Source: Bacteroidota bacterium
GTDB lineage: Bacteria > Bacteroidota > Bacteroidia > Bacteroidales > Lentimicrobiaceae
Length of the DNA: 64,000 nucleotides
Reading direction: 5' to 3'
NCBI GenBank assembly: GCA_009773515.1
Contig: WSXX01000002.1
Span: forward strand, 62,001-126,000
A program made the position numbers and the translations under genes. Of the stretch, positions 33,832 through 43,452 are shown in pieces. The notes beneath the pieces are model-generated. The model made no database searches and was not told the origin of the DNA. It saw only the letters and a program-made list of their open reading frames with translations. The first letter of the stretch is position 1. Every line of letters starts with the position of its first letter.

Positions 33832-36072
33832 ATGAAAAATTACAACTCCGGCATCGCTGTATTTCTGATGTTACTCGTTTTGGCATTATATACAGAACCT
33901 GCAAGTTCTCAGAAATTATCAATTGACCAACGTGTTGATTCATTGCTGAAACTGATGACCCTGGAAGAGAAGATCGGGCAGATGAACCAGTATTCCGGAT
34001 TTGAAGAAGCTACGGGGCCTGTAACAGAAGAAGCTGATAAGCTTGAGCAATTGCGCAGGGGGATGATCGGTTCGATGCTGAATGTAACAGGAGCTACAAA
34101 AACCAGGCAAGCTCAGGAAGTAGCACTTCAATCGAGGCTAAGGATTCCTTTGCTTTTTGGGCAGGATATCATTCACGGCTACAGAACTATTTTTCCCATT
34201 CCCCTTGCCGAAGCAGCCAGCTGGAATCTGGAAGCCATTGAGCTTTCGGCTCGTGTTGCAGCCACCGAAGCCTCTGCCGCCGGTGTCCACTGGACTTTTG
34301 CACCAATGGTTGACATTTCCCGTGATCCCCGATGGGGTCGGGTGATGGAAGGGGCTGGCGAAGATCCATATCTGGGTTCTTTGGTTGCTGTTGCCCGTGT
34401 GAATGGATTTCAGGGTAATGGCTTTGGAAGCCCCGATGCGCTGATGGCCTGTGGTAAGCACTTTGCTGCCTATGGTGCAGCCATCGGCGGTCGCGACTAC
34501 AACAGCGTGGACATGAGTCTTCAACACTTACATAATGATTACCTTAAACCCTTTAAAGCAGCGGTAGATGCCGGTGTTGCCACAATGATGACGGCTTTCA
34601 ACGACATTAACGGTATTCCCGCCACAGCCAATAAATACATTTTACGCCATTTGCTCAGGGATGAATGGAATTTTAAGGGTTTTGTTGTAAGCGACTGGGG
34701 TTCAGTTGGCGAAATGATCAACCATGGCTATTCAGCCGATGAAGCCGATGCTGCAAAAGCCGCGCTGCTGGGCGGTTGCGATATGGATATGGAAAGCCGC
34801 TGCTATATTAAAAATATGAAAAACCTTGTGCTTTCCGGCCACATCAGCGAATCTATGATCGACGAATCTGTAAGGCTGATTCTACGTAAAAAGTTTGAAA
34901 TGGGCCTTTTTGATGATCCTTACAGGTTTTGCAACGAAGAACGCGAAAAACAACAGTGGGACAATAAGGAGCATCGCGAAATCGCCCGGAATATAGCCCG
35001 CAAAAGCATAGTATTGCTAAAAAATGACAAAAGCTTGCTTCCACTGAAGGAAAATGTAAAAACCATTGCCATGATAGGACCTCTGGTAAAAGCAGTGGGA
35101 GAAAACAATGGCTTCTGGAGCTACTCCTGGCCCGACGATTCAGCCAGAATTGTAACACAATGGCAGGGAATACGCAACCGTGCTGGTGAGCATGTGAACT
35201 TGCTGTATGCAAAGGGATGCGAAATAAGTGAACCCGACAGCAGTGGTTTTAAAGAAGCAGTGGAAATCGCAATGAAAGCCGATGTTGTGATTATGAGTAT
35301 AGGTGAATCGGCCAATATGAGCGGAGAAGCCAAAAGCCGCAGCAACATCCAACTGCCAGGAGTCCAGGAAGAACTGATAAAAGCTGTTTATGCCACCGGA
35401 AAGCCTGTGATTGTTCTTATCAATGCCGGAAGGCCACTTGTGTTTAACTGGACAGCTGATCATGCCCATGCCATCCTTTACACATGGTGGCTGGGCACCG
35501 AAGCCGGGAATGCAATTGCCGATGTGGTCTTTGGCGATTACAATCCTTCGGGAAAACTTCCGATGACCTTTCCACGATCTGAAGGCCAGATACCGGTTTA
35601 TTACAATTATTTTAACACCGGTCGCCCGCCGAAAGATGAAAATGACCTCAACTATGTTTCTGCTTACATTGATTTGCCCAATTCACCGCGCTTTCCATTT
35701 GGTTACGGTTTGAGCTACACCTCCTTCAGCATATCTGAACCCGAATTGAATACAACCACCATTACAGCCGGCGAAGAACTTAGCATCAGGGTTACAGTTG
35801 CCAATACCGGCAATGCTGATGGTACAGAAACGATACAATTGTATTTCCGCGACAAGGTTGGCTCATTGGTGAGGCCTGTAAAACAACTGGCAGGGTTTCA
35901 GCAGGTGTTTCTAAAAAAAGGGGAGTCCCGTACACTTATTTTCACCCTCACCGAAAAGGATCTGAGGTTTTATAACGAAAATCTGGAGTTTAAATCAGAG
36001 CCCGGCGAATTTGAGGTTTTTACCGGAAACAGTTCGGACAATGTAAAAGGGAAGACATTCTATTTGAAATAA
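33832..36072 (+). CDS. bglX: Glycoside hydrolase family 3 beta-glucosidase, periplasmic
   Basis: This 746-residue enzyme has a signal peptide (1-27, ending ASSQ). The GH3 N-terminal barrel includes GQMNQYSGFEEATG, LLFGQDIIHGYRTIFPIPLAEAASWN-type substrate loops, WTFAPMVDISRDPRWGRVMEG and the nucleophile Asp in GFVVSDWGSV (about residue 287). The C-terminal GH3 domain (about 380-620) and a fibronectin III-like domain (about 655-740) follow, as in E. coli BglX. It releases glucose from the non-reducing end of beta-glucosides. It is monocistronic, with no SusCD pair or other glycan genes nearby. Confidence 0.95.
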   Translation: MKNYNSGIAVFLMLLVLALYTEPASSQKLSIDQRVDSLLKLMTLEEKIGQMNQYSGFEEATGPVTEEADKLEQLRRGMIGSMLNVTGATKTRQAQEVALQSRLRIPLLFGQDIIHGYRTIFPIPLAEAASWNLEAIELSARVAATEASAAGVHWTFAPMVDISRDPRWGRVMEGAGEDPYLGSLVAVARVNGFQGNGFGSPDALMACGKHFAAYGAAIGGRDYNSVDMSLQHLHNDYLKPFKAAVDAGVATMMTAFNDINGIPATANKYILRHLLRDEWNFKGFVVSDWGSVGEMINHGYSADEADAAKAALLGGCDMDMESRCYIKNMKNLVLSGHISESMIDESVRLILRKKFEMGLFDDPYRFCNEEREKQQWDNKEHREIARNIARKSIVLLKNDKSLLPLKENVKTIAMIGPLVKAVGENNGFWSYSWPDDSARIVTQWQGIRNRAGEHVNLLYAKGCEISEPDSSGFKEAVEIAMKADVVIMSIGESANMSGEAKSRSNIQLPGVQEELIKAVYATGKPVIVLINAGRPLVFNWTADHAHAILYTWWLGTEAGNAIADVVFGDYNPSGKLPMTFPRSEGQIPVYYNYFNTGRPPKDENDLNYVSAYIDLPNSPRFPFGYGLSYTSFSISEPELNTTTITAGEELSIRVTVANTGNADGTETIQLYFRDKVGSLVRPVKQLAGFQQVFLKKGESRTLIFTLTEKDLRFYNENLEFKSEPGEFEVFTGNSSDNVKGKTFYLK

Positions 36073-36299
36073 TCTTTTCTGGTCTGTGAGTGAAATAAAG
36101 AAATTCACGACCAGAGACAATCTGATTAATATGCTCTTTTACGCTTTTGTTGAGGACACCACATTGCGAGATGAATCTGACGCAATATGCTGTTTATCTG
36201 CTATTTGAATTGCTGGTAATATTGTGATCCATTTTTGCCGGACAACATTGATGATATTTCAGTGAGTGAGATGCAAAATATCAAAAAAGCCAAATCAGC

Positions 36300-38258
36300 T
36301 TACTGAATCGCTCTGCGTGCCTTAAGTATATATTTTGCAGTATCAAGCGGACTGATCCCTTTATAAGGACGAATTACTCCCTGTTCATCAGTGCATTCGC
36401 GGTAGCCCGAAAAATGAGTAGAAATTCTGGCTCTTCCGCCGGAGCGCGAACTCAACTTCACAGGATAATCAAGTGAAGTCGCCAAAGGAAGTGTTCCGGT
36501 TAAAGAAAAGCGGCCATTCTGTATTTCAGGCGACTCAAAAATTCCCCGCATGTTTGTAATGTCGCTGGTTATCAGGCCAAGCAAATCTTCAGATGCATCA
36601 ATTTTGTAACGGATGATCGGCTCCAGCAAGGTTGTTGCTGAATTGACGAGTCCGTTCATGATTCCCATTGGTGTTGCCACTGCAAAATCACCGGCCCGTG
36701 AATGCATCGGATGATCTTCGCCTTCAATTAGAGTGATGCGGATATCGGTAACTTCCCATCCTTTTAAGCCTTGTTTGAGCGCTCCTTCAATGCTTCTTTC
36801 CACTTCATTCTGATATTTCTGCTGTATATTATTCACAGCTACAGTGCTTTGGTAAACAACTCCACTGCCGCGTACGCCGGGTTCTATCCGGAATTTCATA
36901 ATGGCCCAGCAGGGTTTGGGCATCCAGTATTGCACAAAACCTTCAGCTGCTGACGAAGGTGTTTCCTTATAAATAACAGTTGGGTTTTCAAATTTGGCTT
37001 CAATCCCAAATCTGTCAGCCAGGATACGTTCCAGAACTTCCATTTGAATCCATCCCATAATTTTCACCCTGAGTTCTGATTCTTCACGCAGCCATTCAAA
37101 TTCCAGGGCGGGGTCTTCGGCTGCAAGTTCCTGTAAAGCAGCAGCAAGAGCAGGGTAATCTTTTTTGTTGATGGCATTTACCTGAACTACAATCAATGGC
37201 GTTCTCAATTTTACTACTTCAGGGATATCTTCTGTATAAATGCCGAGCAGATCGCCCACACATGCACTTCTGAGACCACAGATACCAGCAAGATCGCCAG
37301 CTTCCACCACTCCGGTATCTTCATACTTCCCCGGAAAAACCCGCCTTACCTGAGTCACCTTTTCTTCGGTTTCTTGCGTAGCATTGTGCACCAGATCGCG
37401 GTTATTTATTGCGCCCTGAAATACCCGAACATATGCTATTTTGCCCATAATTTTATCATGACCAATGCCATAAACCAATGCCGATAAGGGTTTCAACTGG
37501 TCGCCCGTGGATACGGGAAAATATCTGACAATGGAATCCAGCAAGGCTTCAATACCAAGTCCTGTTTTGGCTGATCCGAAAAAGAGTGGATAAACCGCAC
37601 AGCTTTTTATCAATTGCGCCAATTGATTATCAAGCTCCTGAAACTCCGGTTCTTTCCCTTCCAGATAGTTGTTCAGCAACTTTTCATCACGTTCAATTAC
37701 ATGCTCAAGCAGTTCGGCATGTCTGAAATCCTTATCCCATAAATTTCTGATTGTAACTTCATTATCGCCCTCATTGTCGGTTGCCTGAAGCACCAATGGA
37801 TTGACATTAAGCTCCTTTTCAATGTTAAAGATAACGGATACGGTATCGGCTCCTACCCTGTCGATTTTGTTGATAAAGAAAATAACTGGAATTTGTCTTT
37901 TTCGCAGTGCATTCCAGAGCGTTTCGGTATGTGCCTGAACACCTTCGACAGCCGAAATAACAAGAACAACACCATCGGGAATGCGCATTATCCGCTCCAC
38001 ATCTCCTGAAAAGTCAACGTGACCGGGAGTATCAATAAGGTTAATACGCGTATTGCTCCAATGAAAAGATGTGTGTGAAGAGCTGACCGAAATTCCTCTT
38101 TCTTTTTCAACCGGCAGAAAATCTGACTGGGTGGTTCCCTTGTCCACATTGCCTGGCTGACTGGTTTGACCGGAAAAATACAAAAACTGTTCAGTAATTG
38201 TGGTTTTTCCGGCATCGGCATGTGCCATAATGGCGATGTTACGGATGAGGTTTTGCAT
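36300..38258 (-). CDS. Translation factor GTPase of the ribosomal-protection (TetM-like) family
   Basis: The protein is 652 residues with EF-G-like architecture. The G domain has G1 AHADAGKTT, the KGTTQSDFLPVEKERGIS switch, G3 DTPGH and G4 NKID. Domains II to V follow, with a C-terminus SPLDTAKYILKARRA. Overall it resembles Tet(M)/Tet(O) ribosomal protection proteins and their uncharacterised chromosomal relatives rather than EF-G (it lacks the EF-G insert and ends about 40 residues earlier). It probably binds the ribosomal A-site region. Tetracycline resistance cannot be claimed from sequence. No mobile-element context surrounds it, favouring a housekeeping or intrinsic role. Confidence 0.87.
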   Translation of the reverse strand: MQNLIRNIAIMAHADAGKTTITEQFLYFSGQTSQPGNVDKGTTQSDFLPVEKERGISVSSSHTSFHWSNTRINLIDTPGHVDFSGDVERIMRIPDGVVLVISAVEGVQAHTETLWNALRKRQIPVIFFINKIDRVGADTVSVIFNIEKELNVNPLVLQATDNEGDNEVTIRNLWDKDFRHAELLEHVIERDEKLLNNYLEGKEPEFQELDNQLAQLIKSCAVYPLFFGSAKTGLGIEALLDSIVRYFPVSTGDQLKPLSALVYGIGHDKIMGKIAYVRVFQGAINNRDLVHNATQETEEKVTQVRRVFPGKYEDTGVVEAGDLAGICGLRSACVGDLLGIYTEDIPEVVKLRTPLIVVQVNAINKKDYPALAAALQELAAEDPALEFEWLREESELRVKIMGWIQMEVLERILADRFGIEAKFENPTVIYKETPSSAAEGFVQYWMPKPCWAIMKFRIEPGVRGSGVVYQSTVAVNNIQQKYQNEVERSIEGALKQGLKGWEVTDIRITLIEGEDHPMHSRAGDFAVATPMGIMNGLVNSATTLLEPIIRYKIDASEDLLGLITSDITNMRGIFESPEIQNGRFSLTGTLPLATSLDYPVKLSSRSGGRARISTHFSGYRECTDEQGVIRPYKGISPLDTAKYILKARRAIQ

Positions 38259-38423
38259 TCAGTAGATTGTTGAGCGTGCAAAGTTAGAAAATCAGATCAA
38301 GCGGGATGGCATTCAGAGGAATTCTGTCGAGTTCAAACCGGATCAGAAATTGATACTGGCTAAAACCGGACTGAATAGAATAATGTTATAATTAATTGAT
38401 TATCCGAAAGTTTCCGGACAAGG

Positions 38424-38457
38424 CAAAAAAAAATCCCCGTTGAAAACAACGAGGATT
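38424..38457 (-). terminator. Terminator after tRNA-Leu
   Basis: On the minus strand, AATCCTCGTTG and CAACGGGGATT form an 11-bp stem (one G-T pair) around four T, followed by nine T. It lies ten bases after the tRNA 3' end. Confidence 0.9.
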
Positions 38458-38466
38458 CTGGTTCAG

Positions 38467-38550
38467 TACCTCGGGCCGGGATCGAACCGGCACGAGCTCA
38501 CACTCATCGGTTTTTGAGACCGACGCGTCTACCAATTCCGCCACCGAGGC
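38467..38550 (-). tRNA. tRNA-Leu (anticodon CAA)
   Basis: On the minus strand an 84-base cloverleaf starts GCCTCGGTGGCGGAATTGG. The anticodon stem TCGGT/ACCGA closes a CTCAAAA loop, giving anticodon CAA, which reads UUG. A long variable arm (GAG...CTC) marks a class II tRNA, and the T-arm contains GGTTCGATCCC. The acceptor stem is seven pairs, the first being G-U, with discriminator A. No CCA is encoded. It has its own terminator. Confidence 0.95.
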
Positions 38551-38801
38551 AAATGAACTTCCTAAAGGGCTGCAAAGATATAATATTTAATCGGTTTAAT
38601 GCAATATGTTTTTTGCCCTAAGGTTATAAAATTGCGGAAAGATTTTTATGAGCCAGCTTCTCTCGTGTTCGCCAACTTCGCTATTCTTCAGAATCCTGAT
38701 ATCAGATGTTTTAAGATGACCACAGATCATTCACCAAACAGCAAATTAGCATTTCCTGATCATCGTCAATGTTAAATTAAATATCCGGCACCTATTTTTC
38801 T

Positions 38802-38809
38802 TACTTTTG
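38802..38809 (+). promoter_or_regulatory. Promoter -7 element before the MntP-like gene
   Basis: TACTTTTG matches TAnnTTTG. It overlaps the TTG at 38807, the upstream limit of the following reading frame, so translation must begin further down, most likely at TTG 38828. Confidence 0.5.
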
Positions 38810-38827
38810 CAGCCTGAAAAAAGTATA

Positions 38828-39385
38828 TTGGAAATTGCAATCACCATATTTCTGTTTCTTGCTTTGTCGCTGGGCAGTTTTGCCCCCGCATGGTACACCG
38901 GAGCTTTGCACCATAAATTAGGCGTAAGGCTTCCCTATACTTTCATTTTAATAAGTGGCATTTCCAGTGTGGTTTTTTTTATTGCCGGATATTTACCTGC
39001 CCAATCCGCAATCCATTATTTGCCTGATTATTCATGCATTGCAGGGCAACTTATTGTTTTAATTGTTGGCATAAAATTAATTGCTGAAGCCATTCGTTTT
39101 AATCCTGAAGAAAAAATTGTGCTGATCGACGACCGTCAGACAAGTATTATCTTAAGTCTGGCAAAAGGAATAAACTACTTGTTTATTGGAATGGGGATCG
39201 GATTATGTTACGCGCTCAACTTTTATTCCTTCATTGTTCTTTTCGGATTAGAAATAATGGCCATTGCATCAGGCTTGATGCTGGGAAACCATTTCGGGCT
39301 TAAACGATCAATCCGCACATTGTTTCTTATCTCGGGAGTTGCTGTGGTTGCAGCCGCTATCCGCTCAATCGTTGTTCAATTTTAA
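38828..39385 (+). CDS. Six-helix membrane protein, divergent MntP-like
   Basis: About 185 residues from TTG 38828 (MEIAITIFLFLALSLGSFA). Six hydrophobic segments form two sets of three, with internal resemblance between LFLALSLGSFAPAWYTGAL and INYLFIGMGIGLCYALNF. This pseudo-symmetry matches MntP/DUF204 manganese exporters and related LysE-superfamily proteins. The conserved Asp expected in the first and fourth helices is replaced (LSLGSFA, KGINYLF), so metal transport is doubtful. The start is not ATG and is inferred from the overlapping promoter. T9SS endonuclease gene follows 14 bases later, so they are probably cotranscribed. Confidence 0.65.
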   Translation: MEIAITIFLFLALSLGSFAPAWYTGALHHKLGVRLPYTFILISGISSVVFFIAGYLPAQSAIHYLPDYSCIAGQLIVLIVGIKLIAEAIRFNPEEKIVLIDDRQTSIILSLAKGINYLFIGMGIGLCYALNFYSFIVLFGLEIMAIASGLMLGNHFGLKRSIRTLFLISGVAVVAAAIRSIVVQF

Positions 39386-39399
39386 ATTTAACTAATAAT

Positions 39400-40434
39400 A
39401 TGAAGAAATTTATTCTGTTTCTTTTATTGCCATTGGCAGGTATTTCGGTTGCTCAGCCGCCTGCCGGTTATTACAATCAGGCCAACGGTCTTACAGGAAC
39501 AGCCTTGCAGGCAGCGCTTCACAACATTATTGACGATCATAATGTGATCAGCTACAATGGACTGTGGTCAGCTTTTGAGGATACCGATGCACTGCCAAAC
39601 GGAAAAGTGTGGGATATGTATTCCACATGCTCCTGGACTTTTTTCTCGGACCAATGCGGAAACTACAACAGCGAATGCGATTGTTATAACCGTGAGCACT
39701 CATGGCCCAAAAGCTGGTTTGGCGATCAGTCACCTATGAATTCTGATCTATTTCATTTATATCCCACCGATGGATGGGTCAACAACAAACGTAGCAATTA
39801 TCCTTTTGGTGAAGTTTCATCACCCACATACACTTCGAGCAACGGCAGTAAGGTTGGCGGCAACACTTATCCCGGATATTCAGGCACTGTGTTTGAACCC
39901 ATTGATGAGTATAAAGGTGATTTTGCCCGTACATATTTTTACATGTCGGTGCGCTATTATAACGAAGACAGCAACTGGCCCGGAAGCGACATGACCAACG
40001 GTGCTCAGCTGAAACCCTGGGCTTTGGCAATGATGAGAGACTGGCATCTGAGTGATCCGGTAAGCGAAAAAGAGATCAACCGCAACAATGAAGTATATTC
40101 TTACCAGCAAAACAGAAATCCGTTTATTGATCATCCGGGATATGCAGCTCATATATGGGGCTGGCCTACCGGAATAAGCACACCGGGAATCAATCACAAT
40201 GTGAGTGTATATCCGGTTCCTGCTGTTTCAAGCTGCACAATTGAACATTCAGGATTTTATACCGAAGATGTTACCATTGCTTTTACTGACCTCTCAGGGC
40301 GTCAGTTTCAGGTTGATTACACCACAACTTCTTCCACAATCAGGGTTGAAACTGAATCTCTTGCAAAGGGTTTCTATTTTGTAACAATCACCGAGCAAGG
40401 AAAAAATCCTGCTTTTGTAAGAATCATTAAATAA
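39400..40434 (+). CDS. Secreted endonuclease I with T9SS sorting domain
   Basis: This 344-residue protein has a signal peptide (1-18, ending SVAQ) and an EndA/NucM-type nuclease domain (about 20-255). The active-site signature is visible: DCYNREHSWPKSWFGD, followed by NSDLFHLYPTDGWVNNKRSNYPFG. A T9SS type A sorting domain occupies the last 75 residues (NVSVYPVPAVSSC to the end). It should degrade extracellular DNA as a non-specific endonuclease, for phosphate, nutrients or biofilm matrix. Cysteines in the nuclease domain (STCSWTFFSDQCGNYNSECDC) may form disulfides. queD starts 15 bases downstream. Confidence 0.94.
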   Translation: MKKFILFLLLPLAGISVAQPPAGYYNQANGLTGTALQAALHNIIDDHNVISYNGLWSAFEDTDALPNGKVWDMYSTCSWTFFSDQCGNYNSECDCYNREHSWPKSWFGDQSPMNSDLFHLYPTDGWVNNKRSNYPFGEVSSPTYTSSNGSKVGGNTYPGYSGTVFEPIDEYKGDFARTYFYMSVRYYNEDSNWPGSDMTNGAQLKPWALAMMRDWHLSDPVSEKEINRNNEVYSYQQNRNPFIDHPGYAAHIWGWPTGISTPGINHNVSVYPVPAVSSCTIEHSGFYTEDVTIAFTDLSGRQFQVDYTTTSSTIRVETESLAKGFYFVTITEQGKNPAFVRIIK

Positions 40435-40449
40435 TTTGCAGAATTTAAG

Positions 40450-40899
40450 ATGGCAATAATCAGGTTAACCAAGGAGTTCAGGTTCGAAATGGCGCATGCG
40501 CTTGCAGGATACAACGGACCCTGCCGGCATATACATGGTCATTCTTACGAATTTATGATTACCATTTCGGGTGAGCCGGTTAGCAATCCTGAATCACCGG
40601 TTTATGGCATGGTAATGGACTTTAAGGATTTGAAACTGCTGGTTGAAAAGGAAATAATCAGTCAGTTTGACCATGCACTGGTTCTGCACAAAGATACAGC
40701 ACCTGATCAGCTTGATAAGATGGGGGAATTTGTGGGTCGTCTGGTTCTTACGGACTATCCGCCCACCAGCGAAAATCTTTTGATAGATTTTTCGCAACGG
40801 CTAAAGGGTTTACTTCCATCGCATATTAACCTGCTCAGCCTAAGGTTGCGTGAAACCAAGTCGTCGTGGGCTGAATGGTATGCATGCGATAACAGCTGA
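40450..40899 (+). CDS. queD: 6-carboxy-tetrahydropterin synthase QueD
   Basis: This 149-residue enzyme of the PTPS/QueD family converts 7,8-dihydroneopterin triphosphate to 6-carboxytetrahydropterin, an early step of queuosine synthesis. Zinc-binding histidines lie in FEMAHAL and HIHGHSY, with the catalytic Cys in GPCRHIHGHS. A VMDFKDLK block and TSENLLIDF match the family. A PTPS role in tetrahydropterin synthesis is the alternative; queG also lies in this window, which supports queuosine. The TGA stop directly abuts the stop codon of the convergent kinase gene, with no bases between. Confidence 0.9.
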   Translation: MAIIRLTKEFRFEMAHALAGYNGPCRHIHGHSYEFMITISGEPVSNPESPVYGMVMDFKDLKLLVEKEIISQFDHALVLHKDTAPDQLDKMGEFVGRLVLTDYPPTSENLLIDFSQRLKGLLPSHINLLSLRLRETKSSWAEWYACDNS

Positions 40900-43452
40900 T
40901 TACGATTTCCCGGTTTTCAGAAACATTTCTATCATGCTGTAAAGCAGGTTTTTATCGATGGGTTTTGCAAGATACTCATTGCATCCTGCTTCGAGACATT
41001 CTTTTCTGTCGCCACTCAGTGCATGAGCCGTCTGGGCAATTACCGGCAAATCGGGCATCAGCGACCTGATGCGTCTTGTGGCCTCATAGCCATTCATTAC
41101 CGGTAAATTCATATCCATAAGCACAATATCTACAGGATTTTTCTGAACCATTTCAACTGCTTCTTCGCCATCTGCAGCATAAAGCAGATGAGCATTGGTT
41201 TTCAGGAGCAACACAGCCAGAAACCGCATATTCACAGGATCATCTTCAACCATCAGAATATTTTTCCCGCTCCAGTTGTAGATAATGCTCCCAATGCTGG
41301 CTGGTATTGCCGCTGAGTGCGGTGCCAGATAAGGCTTATACGGAATGTTGAATTTGAACGTTGATCCGGTTCCCGGAGCTGAAGTGATGGATATCTCACT
41401 GCCAAACAATCTGGCCAGCCCCTGACTTATGCATAAACCCAATCCGGCACCACCGAAACTGCGCGAAAAACCATTGTTCAATCTATGAAACCGGTCGAAA
41501 ATAATGCCCTGATCTTCCGGCCGGATTCCAATGCCTGTATCTTTTATATAAAATTCAATCCTGTTGTTATCCAGAATGGAAAACCCCATTTCAACACTTC
41601 CTTTCAAGGTGTATTTAAGGGCGTTTGATACAAGGTTTTTGATCAGCTGCCTTACTTTCTGCTCATCGGTAAGGATCACGGGACTGTTAAGCCCTGAATC
41701 ACCATTGACAATCAACCTGACTTCATTTCTTTGAAGATCTGATTTCAGGGTATTAGCTTCAACCAGCAATGATTGCATAAACCTGTTTAGGTCGCATTGC
41801 TCTTCGCAGATTTTTACCTGACCCGAATCAATCATGGCAAGTTCAATAACATCATCTATCAGATGAAGCAGGTTCATACCACTTGATTTCATAATCTTCA
41901 CGAAATCAGATTTTTCTGAAGCAGAAATATCTGGTTCTGACAAAAGATCAACAAAACCAAGAATATGGTTCATCGGTGTGCGGATTTCGTGGGAGATACC
42001 AGCCAGAAATGCAGATTTTAAATTGTCGGAAGACTTTACCTGCTCAAGTGCATCATTGAGTACCTCTTCCGTTTTCTTTCGGGACTGCGCATTGATGAGA
42101 ATCTGCCCGGTAAGCCGCAGAGAATCCACACTCTGTTTGTCCCATTCAACGGTTCGGCTGTAAGTATCAAAGCCAATATAACCCCAAAAAACACGGTCAA
42201 CAAAAAGAGGAATGTTTACCAGTGATTCAATGCTAAGCAGATCGAAAAAAAACTCTAATCCACTGGTTCCCTTTACTTTTCCAACTTGATTCCTGCTCAG
42301 ATTGTATGTAACTCCTGCTTTTAGAAATTCAAGATAATCGCCGACTTCGCTGATCAGAATATTCGGTTGATTTTCGATATAAGAATACCGTTTATCATCA
42401 ACCCATTCATGTGTAATTTCAATGGCTGATTTTTCATGATTAATCTTTGCCAGATAAGCCCGTTCAGCGGAGTGAGATTTCCCCACCATCTGCAATGCCT
42501 GCTCAATCAGCGCATCAATGTTTTTGATATCGGTATTGATAAGTTCCGACGACAAGCGGCCAAGATTTTCGATAAAAGCAAGTCGGTTCTGCCTTTTTTC
42601 AATGGCTTTTATATTTTCGGTAATATCGCGGTAAATACCAAAAATCCTCAGATGACCATCGCCATGATCGAAGGGAACTCCCAGAATTGAAACATTCAGC
42701 AATTTACCATCGCGACGCTTTCGGGTGGTTTCAATAAACACTTTTTTGCCTTCCCAGTTTTCGCGGGAAAGATGTTTTGCTTCATCCATTTTACCAATGG
42801 GAGCAATCAGTTCATCAAGACTCAATCCAACAATTTCATCTTTTTTGTATTGAAATAGTTTTTCAAATTCCGGATTAACTTCAATAATTCTGTTATGCTC
42901 ATCAAGCATTGCAATGGCTTCGGGTGCAGCAGAGAACAGGTGACTGTACTTTGCCTTTTCTGACTTAAACAGTTCAGCAGCAGCCCTTAACCGAACCGAT
43001 CCGGCAGCCAGTTCAACGAAACTTTGCAGGCAGGATTTCTCCGTTTCACTAAAAATATCTGATTCTTTAAAATAGATACACCCCACAAGCCCTGATTCAG
43101 ATTCAGCCAGTAACGCGCCCAAAGCGAAAATAACAGGCATTTCCTGCGTTATCGGTTCCAGATGATCCAGAAACAAACCGGATGGTCCGTTGCCCGTTGT
43201 GATTGATTTGTGAGAAGCAGCAATCTTATTTATCAGTACATCCAGATTGTAAGAAGTAGTAAATTTCTGGGCCGTTTCAGGATAATAATGAAGCAGTTCG
43301 AAAGTTTGATTGTCTGTTGCAGGCAAATTCATATTCAGAATAAGCATTCCAGACAAGGAGAATGAGATAGCTGCACTTTCGAGAGCTGGTATTTCATTGT
43401 AAATCAGTGTTGATAGTAAAGGAGGATTTCTCATGAGTATTGTGCCAGACAT
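40900..43452 (-). CDS. Hybrid sensor histidine kinase/response regulator (GAF-PAS-GAF)
   Basis: This 850-residue cytosolic hybrid kinase has no transmembrane helix. Domains: GAF-like (about 15-165), PAS with PAC (about 170-290; LFSAAPEAIAMLDEHNRIIEVN), a second GAF (about 310-465), HisKA with phosphoacceptor His near residue 489 (FLAGISHEIRTPMNH), HATPase (N-box LIKNLVSNALKY, G1 DTGIGI, G2 GAGLGLCIS; about 590-710) and a C-terminal receiver (about 725-845) with Asp in DIVLMDMNLP. The signal is likely a cytosolic ligand or redox cue. No partner regulator gene is adjacent. ATG 43452 gives MSGTILMRN. Confidence 0.93.
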   Translation of the reverse strand: MSGTILMRNPPLLSTLIYNEIPALESAAISFSLSGMLILNMNLPATDNQTFELLHYYPETAQKFTTSYNLDVLINKIAASHKSITTGNGPSGLFLDHLEPITQEMPVIFALGALLAESESGLVGCIYFKESDIFSETEKSCLQSFVELAAGSVRLRAAAELFKSEKAKYSHLFSAAPEAIAMLDEHNRIIEVNPEFEKLFQYKKDEIVGLSLDELIAPIGKMDEAKHLSRENWEGKKVFIETTRKRRDGKLLNVSILGVPFDHGDGHLRIFGIYRDITENIKAIEKRQNRLAFIENLGRLSSELINTDIKNIDALIEQALQMVGKSHSAERAYLAKINHEKSAIEITHEWVDDKRYSYIENQPNILISEVGDYLEFLKAGVTYNLSRNQVGKVKGTSGLEFFFDLLSIESLVNIPLFVDRVFWGYIGFDTYSRTVEWDKQSVDSLRLTGQILINAQSRKKTEEVLNDALEQVKSSDNLKSAFLAGISHEIRTPMNHILGFVDLLSEPDISASEKSDFVKIMKSSGMNLLHLIDDVIELAMIDSGQVKICEEQCDLNRFMQSLLVEANTLKSDLQRNEVRLIVNGDSGLNSPVILTDEQKVRQLIKNLVSNALKYTLKGSVEMGFSILDNNRIEFYIKDTGIGIRPEDQGIIFDRFHRLNNGFSRSFGGAGLGLCISQGLARLFGSEISITSAPGTGSTFKFNIPYKPYLAPHSAAIPASIGSIIYNWSGKNILMVEDDPVNMRFLAVLLLKTNAHLLYAADGEEAVEMVQKNPVDIVLMDMNLPVMNGYEATRRIRSLMPDLPVIAQTAHALSGDRKECLEAGCNEYLAKPIDKNLLYSMIEMFLKTGKS

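Noticed and set aside
36073-36299. Inverted repeat CTGGTC..GACCAG after the beta-glucosidase as a terminator
   Set aside because: The arms pair unevenly and no T run follows, so I do not list it.
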